NCBI GenBank assembly: GCA_011033025.1
Contig: WFMF01000077.1
Location: forward strand, 124,001-188,000
Reading direction: 5' to 3'
Length of the DNA stretch: 64,000 nt
Source of the DNA: Beroe forskalii
Lineage: Eukaryota > Ctenophora > Nuda > Beroida > Beroidae
Shown: positions 36,470-48,772 of the stretch, in pieces
Layout: every line of letters starts with the position of its first letter
Position numbering within the stretch: the stretch's first letter is position 1
The notes under the pieces: generated by a model
Told to the model about the DNA's origin: nothing
The model's input: only the letters and a program-made list of their open reading frames with translations
The model's database searches: none
Translations under genes and position numbers: made by a program

Positions 36470-39400
36470 ATGACAGCTGAAGATTTAGAAGCTGAAATTC
36501 AACAAGAAAGAGAAAAGGGCCGTAAGAATTGGGATCACCCCATATCATTCATTTTAGCTGCTGTTGGCTCAGCCGTTGGGCTTGGAAATGTATGGAGGTT
36601 CCCTTATCTCGTATCTAAGTGAGTAGGATGAAAAAGGTAGAAATATGCTAATATGCATTTTGAATATTATAATCTTCTGAAATTGACGAATAAATTGAGA
36701 TATATTTTTAAAAATTCAAAAGATCACAAATGATTTTATGCTTTGATTTTAAATAGGTTGACCGTCGATAAACTAAAAAACTAGATGACGTACAATATCT
36801 GGTATAGAAGTAGGTTATTGATTATCATTAAACTTATCAAGATGCTTCATTTTCACATGGGACCCCTAAGACCTCATCTTTTAAGTACTCACAATCAGAT
36901 TTTAAGAACCTTTTCTCCAGGTGTACAGCCTCTCAAAATGTTTTGTATTTTCATGAAAACTGCCTCATCGCCTGATCTTGATCAGATCTTGCAGGATTTC
37001 ATTTTCATATCAAGGAATTACTTCTAATACGAAAGTAACATTGGAAAGACTTGTGGGGGGCAAATATTTAGTGGAATAATTCATTCGGTTTCTTTTAGAT
37101 TTGGAGGAGCTCCATTCCTCATTCCTTACTTCCTCATTCTATTCTTTGTTGGAATGCCAATTCTGGGCATGGAACTTTGTATTGGAACATTCTTCCAGGC
37201 TGGGGATGCGGATGCTTTCGGCTCCATGAACCCCAGACTCAGGTTTGAGAGGGATTTACTTCAATCGACAAAATCTCTCTTACTAAATATGATTCTGTTG
37301 GATGACAAATCTCTTCTTGAATCGTAACTAGCTATAACTTTATCACTCACTACATAAAACTTGATCTCCCAAACTCTCAATGACCCATCTTGCAGGGGCA
37401 TAGGATTGGCGAGTATTTTTGCCGGGTATGGCATAACATTCTACTACTGCATCATCCTAGCTTGGGCATTTGTCTACTTCGGGGCGTCATTCCAAGCGAC
37501 ATCGAGCATTCCATGGTTGGAAAACTCTTCTGACTACTTTGACGAAATAAGCATGGGTTAGTGATTCCTAAACTTATAGAAGAAAGCACAGCAAAAATAC
37601 CAGAAAATTCTGCACGTCTCGTGACCAAATCACAAATATCAGTTCCACTTGCTACAACTGCACTTGCAAGATATGATACTGCTGAAATTAAAATACACAG
37701 GAATTGAAAAAAGAAATAAAACGTCTCTTATCAAATATAACCATTCTCAATCTCGTCCTTTTTGGTGTCTAGTTTCAAAATGCTTACTGAGAAAATTAGT
37801 AATTATAGATTGCATATTGATATGAAACGATGTTTTTACTGTACCTGGCATGAAAATTGACCATGTCGGGCCATGTTGGCCTAATTTGGTACTGCAGTTT
37901 GAGTATTAGTGTATCAACTTCGCATGATTTATTTCACAATTCATTAATTCCTTCCCGCAGTGACAGGTCCGGGCGATTTCACGGGTGCTTTTAACTGGAA
38001 AGCCTTCGTGGGCCTGCTTGCTGTGTGGATCATCATCTTCCTGTGTCTCTTTAAGGGTGTCAAGAGCACCGGATGGGTGGTTAAGTTCACAGTTCCTCTG
38101 CCCTTGCTCATCCTCCTCGTCCTGATAATCAGAGGTTTGACAGCTTCAGTGATGCCTTTAAAATAATGTTACAGTGATATTGTGCTGATTTTCTCATCAT
38201 CAGAGGTTTGTCAGATTTATTATAGATGCCTCTAAAGTAATGTTACACTGATATTGTGTTGATGTATTAATTCATTGTTGCATCTATAATTGTTGCATCT
38301 AATTCTAAAGTAGGATTCAATAATTCTGAGTATTTAAATGAAATCAAAATTTCACAGCCGCTTTTCTGGATGGTGCTAAGGATGGAATCATGGCTTATCT
38401 AATCAAATGGGATTCTGAAGTTTTGAGTGACCCTTTCATCTGGTCTGAAGCTATCGGACAAGTCTTTTTCTCGTTGGGTGTTTGTATGGGTGTTATGACT
38501 GCATACAGTTCCCATAACTCTAAAACGAAGACAAATGTGGCGGGATCAGAGAAAGCTATATCCCTCAGGTAATTCCCTACTACGCGATAAAGATATTTGT
38601 GGACCCGTAACTGGTGATAATATGCAGTGCTTATAAATATTTTTTACACATGATCATAATTTCAATGAAATATTGCCCTGAAATATTCAAATCGCAGTGA
38701 CACGGGTATTGCACTTCTTGGAGGATTTGCTATCTACGAAATGCTGGGAAGCATGAGGGCAAAGTGCTACAACGCCGCTGGGGTTGATCGATATACACTT
38801 ACAGAAGATACAGAAATAGAAACTTGTGAGGGCTACCTGAACCAAAAATCGTTCGGTCTTGCATTCATAGCCTATCCAGAAGGTACTAAGTGAATATGAA
38901 TTATAGGGATTTGATGTATCAAAATCTAATGGTTTTCCTCCCTGAGGTATCGTTTTAAAAATTTGATAAATTTCTTTCAATTGATCCAATCAACAAAAAT
39001 ACAATGTAGCCAACATCTTTTTTACTTTAATATGAAGGCTGCCTATAAAGCTATAACAGCTGCTGCTAAATTCTTAAATAATCTCACTGCCTTGCAGGAC
39101 TTGGTACTTTAGAAGCTCCCCAGTTTTGGGGAATTGTTTTCTTCGGTTGCTTGCTCATGTTGGGAATTGACAGTGCTTTCTCTCTGTGCGAATGCATGAT
39201 AACCTTCTTGAAGGTACGTTTGCATTAGTTTCCTTCTCTGCTTCTTGATTATACGTATAGTCATATACCATCGACGGATCGCTCTATTTACCCATCAACA
39301 TAATCTACGAGATAACAATATCTAAATTCTGGTTGTATACTCTATAGTGTATACTGTATAAATTTAAATTCCAAGAGCCCATGCATGGAATAACATTGAT

Positions 39401-41800
39401 GGGACTTATTATAATCTCTCCATGCCCACAGGACTGTTGGATTGGACTTCGTTATCGCCCTAAGACTTGGATAATTGCCATCATGTGTACAGTTGTTGGA
39501 CTTCTAGCTGGACTCCCCTACTGTTTTGACAGGTGAAATCTCATTTAAAATGATATGCCAGCCATATTCAGGATAGATGTAAGCTAGGATCTACAAGTAT
39601 AACCACACCTGATCAAAAGCCTTTCACGAACTGATTTAGCCAGCAGAGTTTTCAATGAATAGCACAAATGGGTCATATGAAAGTATACTGATTTAGCCCC
39701 CCTGCTGACCCCCATGCATGACCCCCTACTGAACCCTTACTGAACCCCTGGTGAGTGATATGCCAGCTATATTCAGGACAGATGTAAGCTAGGATCTAGA
39801 AGTATAACCACACCTGATTAAAAGCCTTTCATTCCTGATTCCTTGTGTCAGAACTGCAGATGAACTGGCTTACCAACTGATTTAGCCAGTAGAGTTTTCA
39901 ATAAGTAAACGCACATGGAGGCAATGTGTCCACTGAATTTTGGAATTAACTTTTTTTCTTTTTTTTCTTCTTTTTTTGAAATTAACTTGAAGTAACAAAT
40001 TTTATGTTTCAGTGGTTTGGTGACTCTCGACATTGTAGATCGATACATCAACAATTGGGGAATGGTTTTAATTGGCACTCTGGAATGTTTCGCAGTTGGA
40101 TGGGTTTACAAGATAGATGATCAGTATCAAAAGGTATATCGATTGCTTTCGACTCAACTTTGCTTATAGGGGACTTTGAAAGACCCTCGTATGTCAATAA
40201 ATCCCAAATATGACATTTTTCTCCCATAGGTACTATGCATTGATGCATGTACCAGAAATCAGTATCGCCTAACAAGTGAAACTTCCCTAGGTTGGAAAAG
40301 TATCCGTGCTAATCTACAACGTGGGTTACCTCGTATCTCTGATTGTTGGTGCAATTCTGGGTATAGCCCTCCCTTACAAACCTGCTGAAGTTGACGGAGC
40401 AGCTTCGGTAAGTATGCAGTGCCCTTGATTTCTTGAGACTGTAAACTCACTAATCAGACTCTTAGGACTTTGTACGGTATTGTACAAGTTCAAACGGAAA
40501 TGAGGACGGATATCAGTTCTCACATACTGAACAGTGGAAACTTCATCTTATAAGTGGATGTTCCTTTCAGTTAGGAGTGGGTCTCGCTGTTTTTCCTCAT
40601 GGGCTGGATTGGCTCCACTGGAGTTGCTATTGTGCTTGCTAAATCAAAACCCGAAGTGACCGTGCTATCGAAACTGTGGGCGATCATGGGGTTTGTACTG
40701 CTTTTATTTCTACAAGTTGTGTCGGACTGCAAATTGTCGCACTGCAAATTTATTTTCGTTTTGTTATGTATTTGGTTAATTATCAAATTGATGAGATGAT
40801 TTATCTGGGAGAATAATATTTGCAGGTGGCACGGAGCTGATGACTTAAGGAACAAGGCTAATAACTGTGTTCGTGACACGGAAAAGGACGGTGTGTGGAC
40901 TCCCTACTCCTGGAAGATGGAGCTCCAGGCCCTCTACAGACATGACTGTTTCTGTGCAGCTTTCGGGTTTCTGATAAAGTACCTGTCTTACACGCTCCTT
41001 CTGGTCATCACTGTCATTAACATTAAAGTGAGTAATAAAAAGTGGCTAATATCATTTTTCATGAATTTTTGTTGGCCTTTGCTACAGAATATGTCCTCTA
41101 TCCGGCATAAACCTTTACCTAATAATAGTATTATATATTGCTGAAATGAACCCAGTACATTTCATGATAGCCTCATAGTTGCCACCGCTTTTTCCTGTTT
41201 AATTTTCTTTATAGAGCTAATTATTTGTTCAACACGAAGAAACAAAAAAACCTAACGATTTTCTGATGTTTCAGAATGATATTGTGTCGCCGTATGAGGG
41301 CTACCCTGAGCATTTGCTGGTTATCGGCCAACTAATTTTCGTCTTCATGCTGTTCCTTGTGGTGATCGTAGCCATTTTCCCGAGGATAATGTACGATCCT
41401 TTCAAGTATGCGGATGAACAGACGCATAAAGGCAGACTCATCTGGTATGATACCGTTAATGTTTCTGTTTTCCGATCAACCCTTGTGGGCGTGACCCCCA
41501 ATAAAATATTGACCTCTTGATGGTTTTAGGTTTAATAATAAAGTAATTACTGACATGTATGATAGTTAATGCAGCAAATGGGTCTGATGATTTGATTATA
41601 AGCTCTTACAGTATTTTGTCGTAATTATTGCTATAAATTGATTCCTTGATAAGAATCAATTATCATGCCAATTAATGCTTATAATGCTTATCCTCAGGAT
41701 GTTTACGCCGAAACCTTTTGTTCTGAGGAACAGAGACCTTCCACCAGCTTACCCTGGACTTCCAGCTGCTGACACCAAGATGCCAGATACTGACATCTAA
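36470..41800 (+). CDS. SLC6-family sodium symporter, gene A (14 exons)
   Basis: Exons: 36470-36618, 37099-37242, 37396-37556, 37961-38134, 38358-38568, 38698-38882, 39098-39213, 39432-39532, 40013-40133, 40291-40407, 40571-40690, 40826-41027, 41275-41444, 41698-41800. All phases agree, giving 690 aa once one extra T in the run 40590-40594 is discounted. SLC6 proteins are 12-helix plasma-membrane carriers that couple uptake to the sodium gradient. TM1 reads [18 protein letters not shown], with Gly where monoamine carriers have Asp, pointing to an amino-acid-like substrate. TM6 has [12 protein letters not shown] and TM8 LGIDSAF. The loop between TM3 and TM4 is very short and lacks the usual Cys pair, as in bacterial relatives. 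In TM7 the two chloride-ligand positions appear as Asp281 and Ala285. AATAAA at 41998 could serve polyadenylation. The substrate is unknown. Confidence 0.92.
39540..39900. repeat. Direct duplication in SLC6-A intron 8
   Basis: ATGCCAGCCATATTCAGGAT...GTATAACCACACCTGAT...GATTTAGCCAG.AGAGTTTTCAAT occurs twice, about 213 bp apart. Between them, GAAAGTATACTGATTTAG and CCCCCTGCTGACCCCC resemble the right end of the large element at 59.3-61.9 kb read in reverse. Confidence 0.75.
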
Positions 41801-43197
41801 ATACCTACTGCTAGTACCAAGATGCCAGATACTAACATTCAAAAACCAGCAATTCGCTTATTTTAATGATTATTTGACTAAAACAACTCTACAGACTAGT
41901 AAAGCCCTTTATATCTCTATATAATATACAGAACCCTATATTATCTATGTTCTATTACATTTTCTAACGAAGATTGTAGGAACCTAAGCAGATTAAATAA
42001 TAAATAGATTATTGATTTCTTTTCCAGCATTTTGTGCAATATATTCAGGTTTAACTTTCAGCTTTTGTCACATGAATGATTCCTGTTTACGCCAGCTTCA
42101 ACTTTTTTTTGAAAAAGCACGTCTTTGAAAAATAACATCGGTTTAGAGTTGATATCTTAATTTCGCACAATTATGTTTTTTTTTTTTGTGTTTTTGAAAA
42201 AAGGGGATTTTCCTCAAAGAATAGAGATTGAAGCTGGCTTAAATATTTTTTATAACATATAGCAATCTTTATTCTTTTACTTAAAGAAAAGTGATATGTG
42301 ATGGTTGAAGATCTAAGCCTTGATTACATTACACCAATTATAACACATCTTATAACTTTATAAAGTTAAAAGGTTTATAGATTAAACTATTAAACATAAG
42401 ATTGTTAAAGCAAAGTGGACAAAGCTCGTTTTTTTGATAATTTTTTGAAGTTGATATTGTTATTTTCCGGTGTTTGTACCCAACTTAGTTGTATAGTTTA
42501 ATTTATCCAATCTGTGTGGTGTTTGAACCATTATATAGCATTAATTTGCCTGATCCGTAGTAGGATATCTTTGCAAGATTTCTTTGATTTTATACTTATA
42601 GACAATTTCCTCCAGACACTGTCACGTAAGATAAGTCTCGAAGGACTTGCGATGACATTTCATTCGTACGTTATCTTTCTGCTATATTGTTAAACCGACA
42701 CATTATTAACTTATATTATTACCAAAATATGCATGGGATATGACAATGTGTATAACACTTAATATTATATTCCTGGTTATCAGGGATGTATCACTTCCAA
42801 AGCTTCACTGCTGCTCACTGCAGCTGCTGCTCACTGCATACCATGCTCTGCAGCCACAATTGCTGAGGAAGAAGACTGTCAATGCAGCATTGCTGCCCGT
42901 AATACGACACACGCATTAGCCGAGGGATGAAGGGTTTCTGCACTGCTTAGTAGGGGCTCCTCTGCTCCCACATGTCAGAGGTAATTCCTACTTTCGCTTT
43001 CGAATTCTAATCTTCTCGAAGATCTCCTCAGACGTATGGGTTGGTTTAATGAAATATTTCAATATTTTACCTGTAAATACTAAATTATCGGTTTGGTTGG
43101 GATCACATGGCGGTGGTCGTTTAATGATTTTTTGGATTTTTGCATATTTCTGAAGGTGAAAGTCTAAATATTGTTTCTAGTAGCTCTATGATGTAAT
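41801..43197. other. SLC6-A 3' flank and intergenic DNA
   Basis: AT-rich, with likely 3' UTR up to about 42020. A CTGCTGCTCACTGCA repeat lies near 42810. No further exon is seen. The duplicated segment of the next locus begins at about 43198. Confidence 0.5.
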
Positions 43198-43656
43198 GAG
43201 TTCGGTATTTTTGCAACAGTGCTTTTGAGACTTCCCTATAAATTTGCCGAACAATAATTGCTAAAGTCCCTTCTTAGCACGGCTTCGGTTATAACTTCAT
43301 AATACTAACTCATCTTTCTACTCCTGTAATTATGATATTCATCTTATAATAATCTACTGAACTTATCTGTTTGACGTTATTTCTTAACGTTGAGTAATGT
43401 GAAGGCTAACGTTGCAGTCAACCCCAGTATAATTTACGTATTTGCTCTATCATTGAACTTCTGTACTTCTTATCTTATTCTCTTATCTGCACATCTTATC
43501 CGTACCACTATCAGTCACTCAGTCACAATTGGAACCGTCTTTGAAATTGGGGTTTATTCATATTTGATTCTTTGAAATTACCATATTGTGTCTATTTGAT
43601 TTTTCTTATTTGACTTATGTTCGTGCTACAACATAATCTTTGTACTTGCAGTGGGC

Positions 43657-46600
43657 ATGTCGGGTAACGATTTGGAAGCTGAGATTCAAGAGGAAAGAGA
43701 AAAGGGCCGTAAGAAATGGGATCACCCCATATCATTCATTTTAGCTGCTGTTGGTTCTGCTGTCGGGCTTGGAAATGTGTGGAGGTTCCCCTATCTCGTA
43801 TCTAAGTGAGTCAATAATGGTTTTATTATTTACTCTCAAGACATATCAAACAATATTGGACATTTCCACACAGCAAATGTTTAGTTGCTGCTGATTTACA
43901 CTCTCTCATTTTCCTGTTCGCTGCTCGGCGAATTGTAACCTTATGGGAATAATCAGTGCCAATATATATCATATATAATCATATAACCAGGTTTCTTCAG
44001 ATTTGGAGGAGCTCCATTCCTCATTCCTTACTTCCTCATTCTATTCTTTGTTGGAATGCCAATTCTGGGAGTGGAACTTTGCATTGGAACATTCTTCCAG
44101 GCTGGGGATGCGGATGCTTTCGGCTCCATGAACCCCAGACTCAGGTTTGGAAGTAGTTTTTAAATTGCAAGGTACTTAATTCATATAATGGTAAGGTTCA
44201 ACTCATATTGCAATTGGTTCAGCATCTGCACTACTTCACTCCTCATGAACCATCACTTTTTCACTTCTGCTATCAGTTCAAAAGGCAGAAGGAAAGTAAT
44301 GAATTGGACTTCATCCCTCAACTTCAATGCACCATCGAATGGATGATATGCTCATGTTAACATCGGCTGGGCTATGGAATATCAATGATCTACCACCATA
44401 ATACCTAATTTGCAGGGGTATAGGGTTGGCAAGTGTTTTTGCTGGTTACGCTATAACCTTCTACTACTGCATCATCCTGGCTTGGGCATTTGTATACTTT
44501 GGGGAGTCGTTCCAAGCGACATCAAACATCCCCTGGTTGGAAAACACTGGCGAATATTTCAGTGAAGTTAGCATGAGTGAGTTACGCGTATATTTTCTTT
44601 TGTAATTTTAAGGATGATAATTACTATTAGTATTAGTAATGAATTGCTGTGAAATTTGTCTCAAAGCTTGCAGCAGCTGCGACTTCAGTTCATAACGATA
44701 ATGTTTCTTTATACATTGTGTCTATGAAGCACGCATATTGTGCCTGAATTTCACAATCCTGGTTCATGATTCATTCATTCAGGTACTGGAAACATAACTG
44801 GAGCATTCAACTGGAGGACATTCGTCTGTTTGATTGCTGTCTGGGTGATAATATTCCTGTGCTTGTTCAAGGGAGTGAAAACCACGGGGTGGGTGGTAAA
44901 GTTCACTGTTCCCTTGCCCCTACTGATCCTCCTCATCCTCATAATCAGAGGTAAATAGCTGATGTTGAGGATGTTAACTTTTTCTGGCATAACTTCGTTC
45001 ATCATGAATGAAGTTTAGTACAGTCAAATCCTATTTTTTTCAGGAACAAACTCTACACCAAGCGATTTTGACTGTTTTCTATAGTTTTTCGCCCAAAAAA
45101 TCGATCTAGCAACTTTCCGGGACTTTCCGGGGTGGGGAAAGTGCCGAAAAATCGATTTTAACCGAGGCGCAGCCGACTGACCTGTGAAAAATCGTAACTT
45201 GGCCCAGGAAGGTCGTAGAGACTTCGTTTTAGGCTTTAAAGAAGCGCAATGGCCATGTTTATATACGACTTGTTAATAAACATATGCCCTAAAATGCTCA
45301 GGAACAGAGTTATGGGCGAAAACTGATTTTTTGGGCACCTGCGAGACATTGTGGAAGCGATTTTTGGTTTTCGGCCCAGGAAGGTCGTAGAGACTCCGTT
45401 TTAGGCTTAAAAGAAGTGCAATGGCCATGTTTATATACGACTTGTTAATAAACATATGCCCTAAAATGCTCAGGAACCGAGTTATGGGCGAAAACTGATT
45501 TTTTGGCACCCACGAGACATTGTGGAAGCAATTTTTGTATCTCGCCCAAGAGTCTTGAGTAGAGATTTCATTGTGTGCTTAAAATACGCGCAATGGGCGT
45601 GTGTATTATATACTACTTGTTATCAAAGATATGTCCTAAAATGCTTTAGAACAAAGTTATGTAATTTTAGTTTTCTTGTTTTCTTCTGAGTAGAGGCAAT
45701 TTTCCTGGGCGGTATCTCAGCCTAGGAAGGTCATTGAAACTTAGTAAAATAATGCAATGGCCATGTTTATCTACATACTTGTATGGATTTGATGAAACTG
45801 ATATGGGGCTCCCTACTTAGGCAAACACAATTTTCGTATCACAGCTTTGCCCCAAGAAGGGCTTAAAACTTAAAAAGAACCGCAACCGTGTAGACTATTA
45901 GGGGCTAATGTAAAGATGATGATTGATGATGATTCATTGAATCAATGAATCATCAATCATCATCAATGAATCATTTATTACACCTAGCTCTACGACCTGT
46001 ATGTGTAGCAATACCTAAAACTTAGTCCATAGTGCTTTGCTGAGGTAGGATTATATAAAATTGCTTCAGCCATGTCTAATGAGTCATGCCCCATGATTGA
46101 CCAAAGTCCAAACATCGGGTTTTTGCCAATAACCTGAGGTCTACAATGAAATCTACAAGCCTCTTGGGCAGATATGCAGAAATAGCATTGGCCTTGTCTT
46201 AAAATGCCCAAAACACCAAAAAATCAGTGTTTCGACCATAACTTTGTTTCGGAGCATTTGAGGACATATGTTTATTCACAAGTCGTACAAGTCCAAAATC
46301 AAGCTTCTATGACCTTCCTGGGCCGAAAACAGGTGCCTAAAAACAGTTTTTCGCCCATAACTCGGTTCCTCAGCATTTTAGGGCATATAATTATTAGCAA
46401 GCCGTATATAAACAAAGACCATTTCACTTCTTTTAAGTCCATTAAACGAAGTCTCTACGACCTTCATAGGCCAAGATACATAAATCGCTTCCACAATGTC
46501 TTGTGAGTGCCCAAAAAAAAGTTTTTCGCCCATAACTCTGTTCATGAACATTTTAGGGCACATGTTTATTAAAAAGTCCTACATAAACATGGCCATTGCG

Positions 46601-48326
46601 TTTCTTTTAAGCCTAATTTAACGAAGTCTCTACGACCTTCCTGGGCCGAGATACAAAATCGCTTCCACAATGTCTCGCGAGTGCCCAAAAAATCAGTTTT
46701 TCGCCCAAAACTCGGTTCCTCACCATTTTGGGGCATATTTTTTTTAACAAGTCGTATATTAACAAGGCCATTGCGCTTCTTTTAAGCCTAAAACGAAGTC
46801 TCTACGACCTTCCTGGGCCGAGATAAAAAAATCGCTTCCACAATGTCTCGCAGGTGCCCAAAAACAGTTTTTCGCCCATAACTCTGTTCCTGAGCATTTT
46901 AGGGCATGTGTTTATTAACAAGTCGTATGTAAACATGGCCATTGCACTTCTTTTAAGCCTAAAACGAAGTCTCTACGACCTTCCTGGGCCGAGATACAAA
47001 ATCGCTTCCACAATGTCTTGCGGGTGCCCAAAAAACAGTTTTTCGCCCATAACTCTGTTCCTGAGCATTTTAGGGCATATGTTTATTAACAAGTCGTATA
47101 TAAACATGGCCATTGCGCTTATTTTAAGCTTAAAACGAAGTCTCTACGACCTTCCTGGGCCGAAATACAAAAATCGCTTCCACAATGTCTCGTGGGTGTC
47201 CAAAAACGGTTTTTCGCCCATAACTCTGTTCCTGAGCATTTTAGGGCATATGTTTATTTACAAGTCGTATATAAACATGGCCATTGCTCTTCTTTTAAGC
47301 CTAAAACGAAGTCTCTACGACCTTCCTGGGCCAAATTACGAATTTTCACTAACCAGTCGGTTGCGCTCAACTAAAATCGATTTTTCGGCACTTTCCCACC
47401 CCGGAAAGTCTCGAAAGTTGCTAGATCGATTTTGGGCAAAAAACTATAGAAAACAGTCAAAATCGCATGGTGTAGAATTTGTTCCGATTTTGGGCCATAT
47501 TCGGCCAGATTTGACTGTACTAGTTCGCCTTCTGTACAAAATAAGTTAATCGATTAAAATCTACCTGTTTGATAGTTAATGCTGTTGCGAACTTGCATCA
47601 GGAAATAATAACTTATTTCCTTTTTAGGTTTTTACTCTGTATAGCCGAATGCATTTAATTTTATTAAATACATAGACATGTGTCATTAAGTCCATTTTGG
47701 GATACTTCCTCAGGGATGTATCCGCTCTTGGCCCGAGTTCGTGGGGCGAGGGTCTAAACCAATATTATGCATACTTCCCCAGGGCGTATGAAGCCCAAGG
47801 TATGTATCCGCTTGAGGCAAGTGTCTATGTATGATGGACCCGCATCAAAACGTCAGAGGGTTCTATAACGTAACAAATTCTACTTATACAAATTCCTCCT
47901 TTTTTCAGCTTTTCTGGATGGCTCTAAAGATGGGATCATGGCTTATCTAATCAAATGGGATTCTGAAGTTTTGAGTGACCCTTTCATCTGGTCTGGAGCC
48001 ATTGGCCAGGTAATCCATCACGACATTAGAATAACACTTATTGCCAAATAGGTATGCTTTTCATGAACCGAAAAAATGTACATGTGACCTTTGGCCAGCT
48101 TATCTTTGTACCCCCTGGGATAAAGATAAAACGCACTGTGAATCGTCTTTAATTATACGCTGTGAACTTAAATCATGTACCAATAATCAGATGATTATCA
48201 GATGCTTATCAGATGTGTTTCAGGTATTTTTTTCTCATGAGGATTTGCATGGGTGTCATGACCACGTACAGTTCTAACCAAAGACAAAACAAAATGTTGT
48301 TGCTTCCGAGAAAGCCATATCACTGA
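43657..48326 (+). pseudogene. SLC6 gene B: 5' half (exons 1-6), duplicated segment
   Basis: Exons 43657-43805, 44001-44144, 44416-44576, 44783-44950 and 47909-48009 are intact and in phase. They encode [10 protein letters not shown], the TM1 block [15 protein letters not shown] and helices 2-5. Exon 6 (48224-about 48326) has extra T residues and internal losses, then runs without a splice site into a second copy of the upstream flank (TGAGTTC.GTATTTTTGC, also at 43197). The segment 43198-48326 is therefore the first half of a tandem duplication, and exons 7-15 exist only once, in copy C. Exon 5 ends in the same phase as exon 6 of copy C begins (50822), so splicing B exons 1-5 to C exons 6-15 would give a complete 681-aa carrier. 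The start exon follows an acceptor (TACTTGCAG), implying a 5' UTR exon or trans-splicing. Confidence 0.85.
45021..47517. mobile_element. 2.5-kb foldback element with internal 171-bp repeats
   Basis: The ends CAGTCAAATC (45021) and GATTTGACTG (47517) are inverted and flanked by TA on both sides. The terminal arms (about 45020-45200 and 47340-47517) are reverse complements over more than 150 bp, including AAAATCGAT, GCAACTTTC.GGACTTTCCGG and AACTATAGAAAACAGTC. Inside, a 171-bp unit (CCATAACTCTGTTCCTGAGC ... ACGAAGTCTCTACGACCTTC) repeats forward at 46200-47340 and reversed at 45190-45560. The central palindrome is near 45940. No transposase is seen. It lies in intron 4 of SLC6-B and is absent from the equivalent intron of copy C. 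Confidence 0.88.
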
Positions 48327-48772
48327 GTTCAGTATTTTTGCAACAGTGCTTTTGAGACTTCCTATAAATTTGCCGAACAATAATTGCTAAAGTCCTTTCT
48401 TAGCACGGCTTCGGTTATAACTTCATAATACTAACTCATCTTTCTACTCCTGTAATTATTATATTCATCTTATAATAATCTACTGAACTTATCTGTTTGA
48501 CGTTATTTCTTAACGTTGAGCAATGTGAAGGCTACCGTTGCAGTCAACCCCAGTGTATTTTTCGAATTTGCTCTATCATTGAACTTCTGTACTTCTTATC
48601 TTATTCTCTTATCTGCACGTCTTATCCGTACCACTATCACTTACTTGGAACCGTCTTTGAAATTGGGGTTTATTCATATTTGATTCTTTGAAATTACCAT
48701 ATTGTGTCTATTTGATTTTTCTTATTTGACTTATGTTCGTGCTACAACATAATCTTTGTACTTGCAGTGGGC
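48326..48772. repeat. Second copy of the SLC6-B upstream flank
   Basis: About 450 bp nearly identical to 43198-43656 (for example TTGAGACTTCC.TATAAATTTGCC and GACGTTATTTCTTAACGTTGAG). It marks the tandem-duplication junction. Differences are mainly one-base losses. Confidence 0.9.

Noticed and set aside
46854-47549. 231-codon frame with a repeated FSPITLFLSILGH block
   Set aside because: It is a reading of the 171-bp repeat units inside the foldback element; 171 is divisible by 3, so the frame persists by chance.
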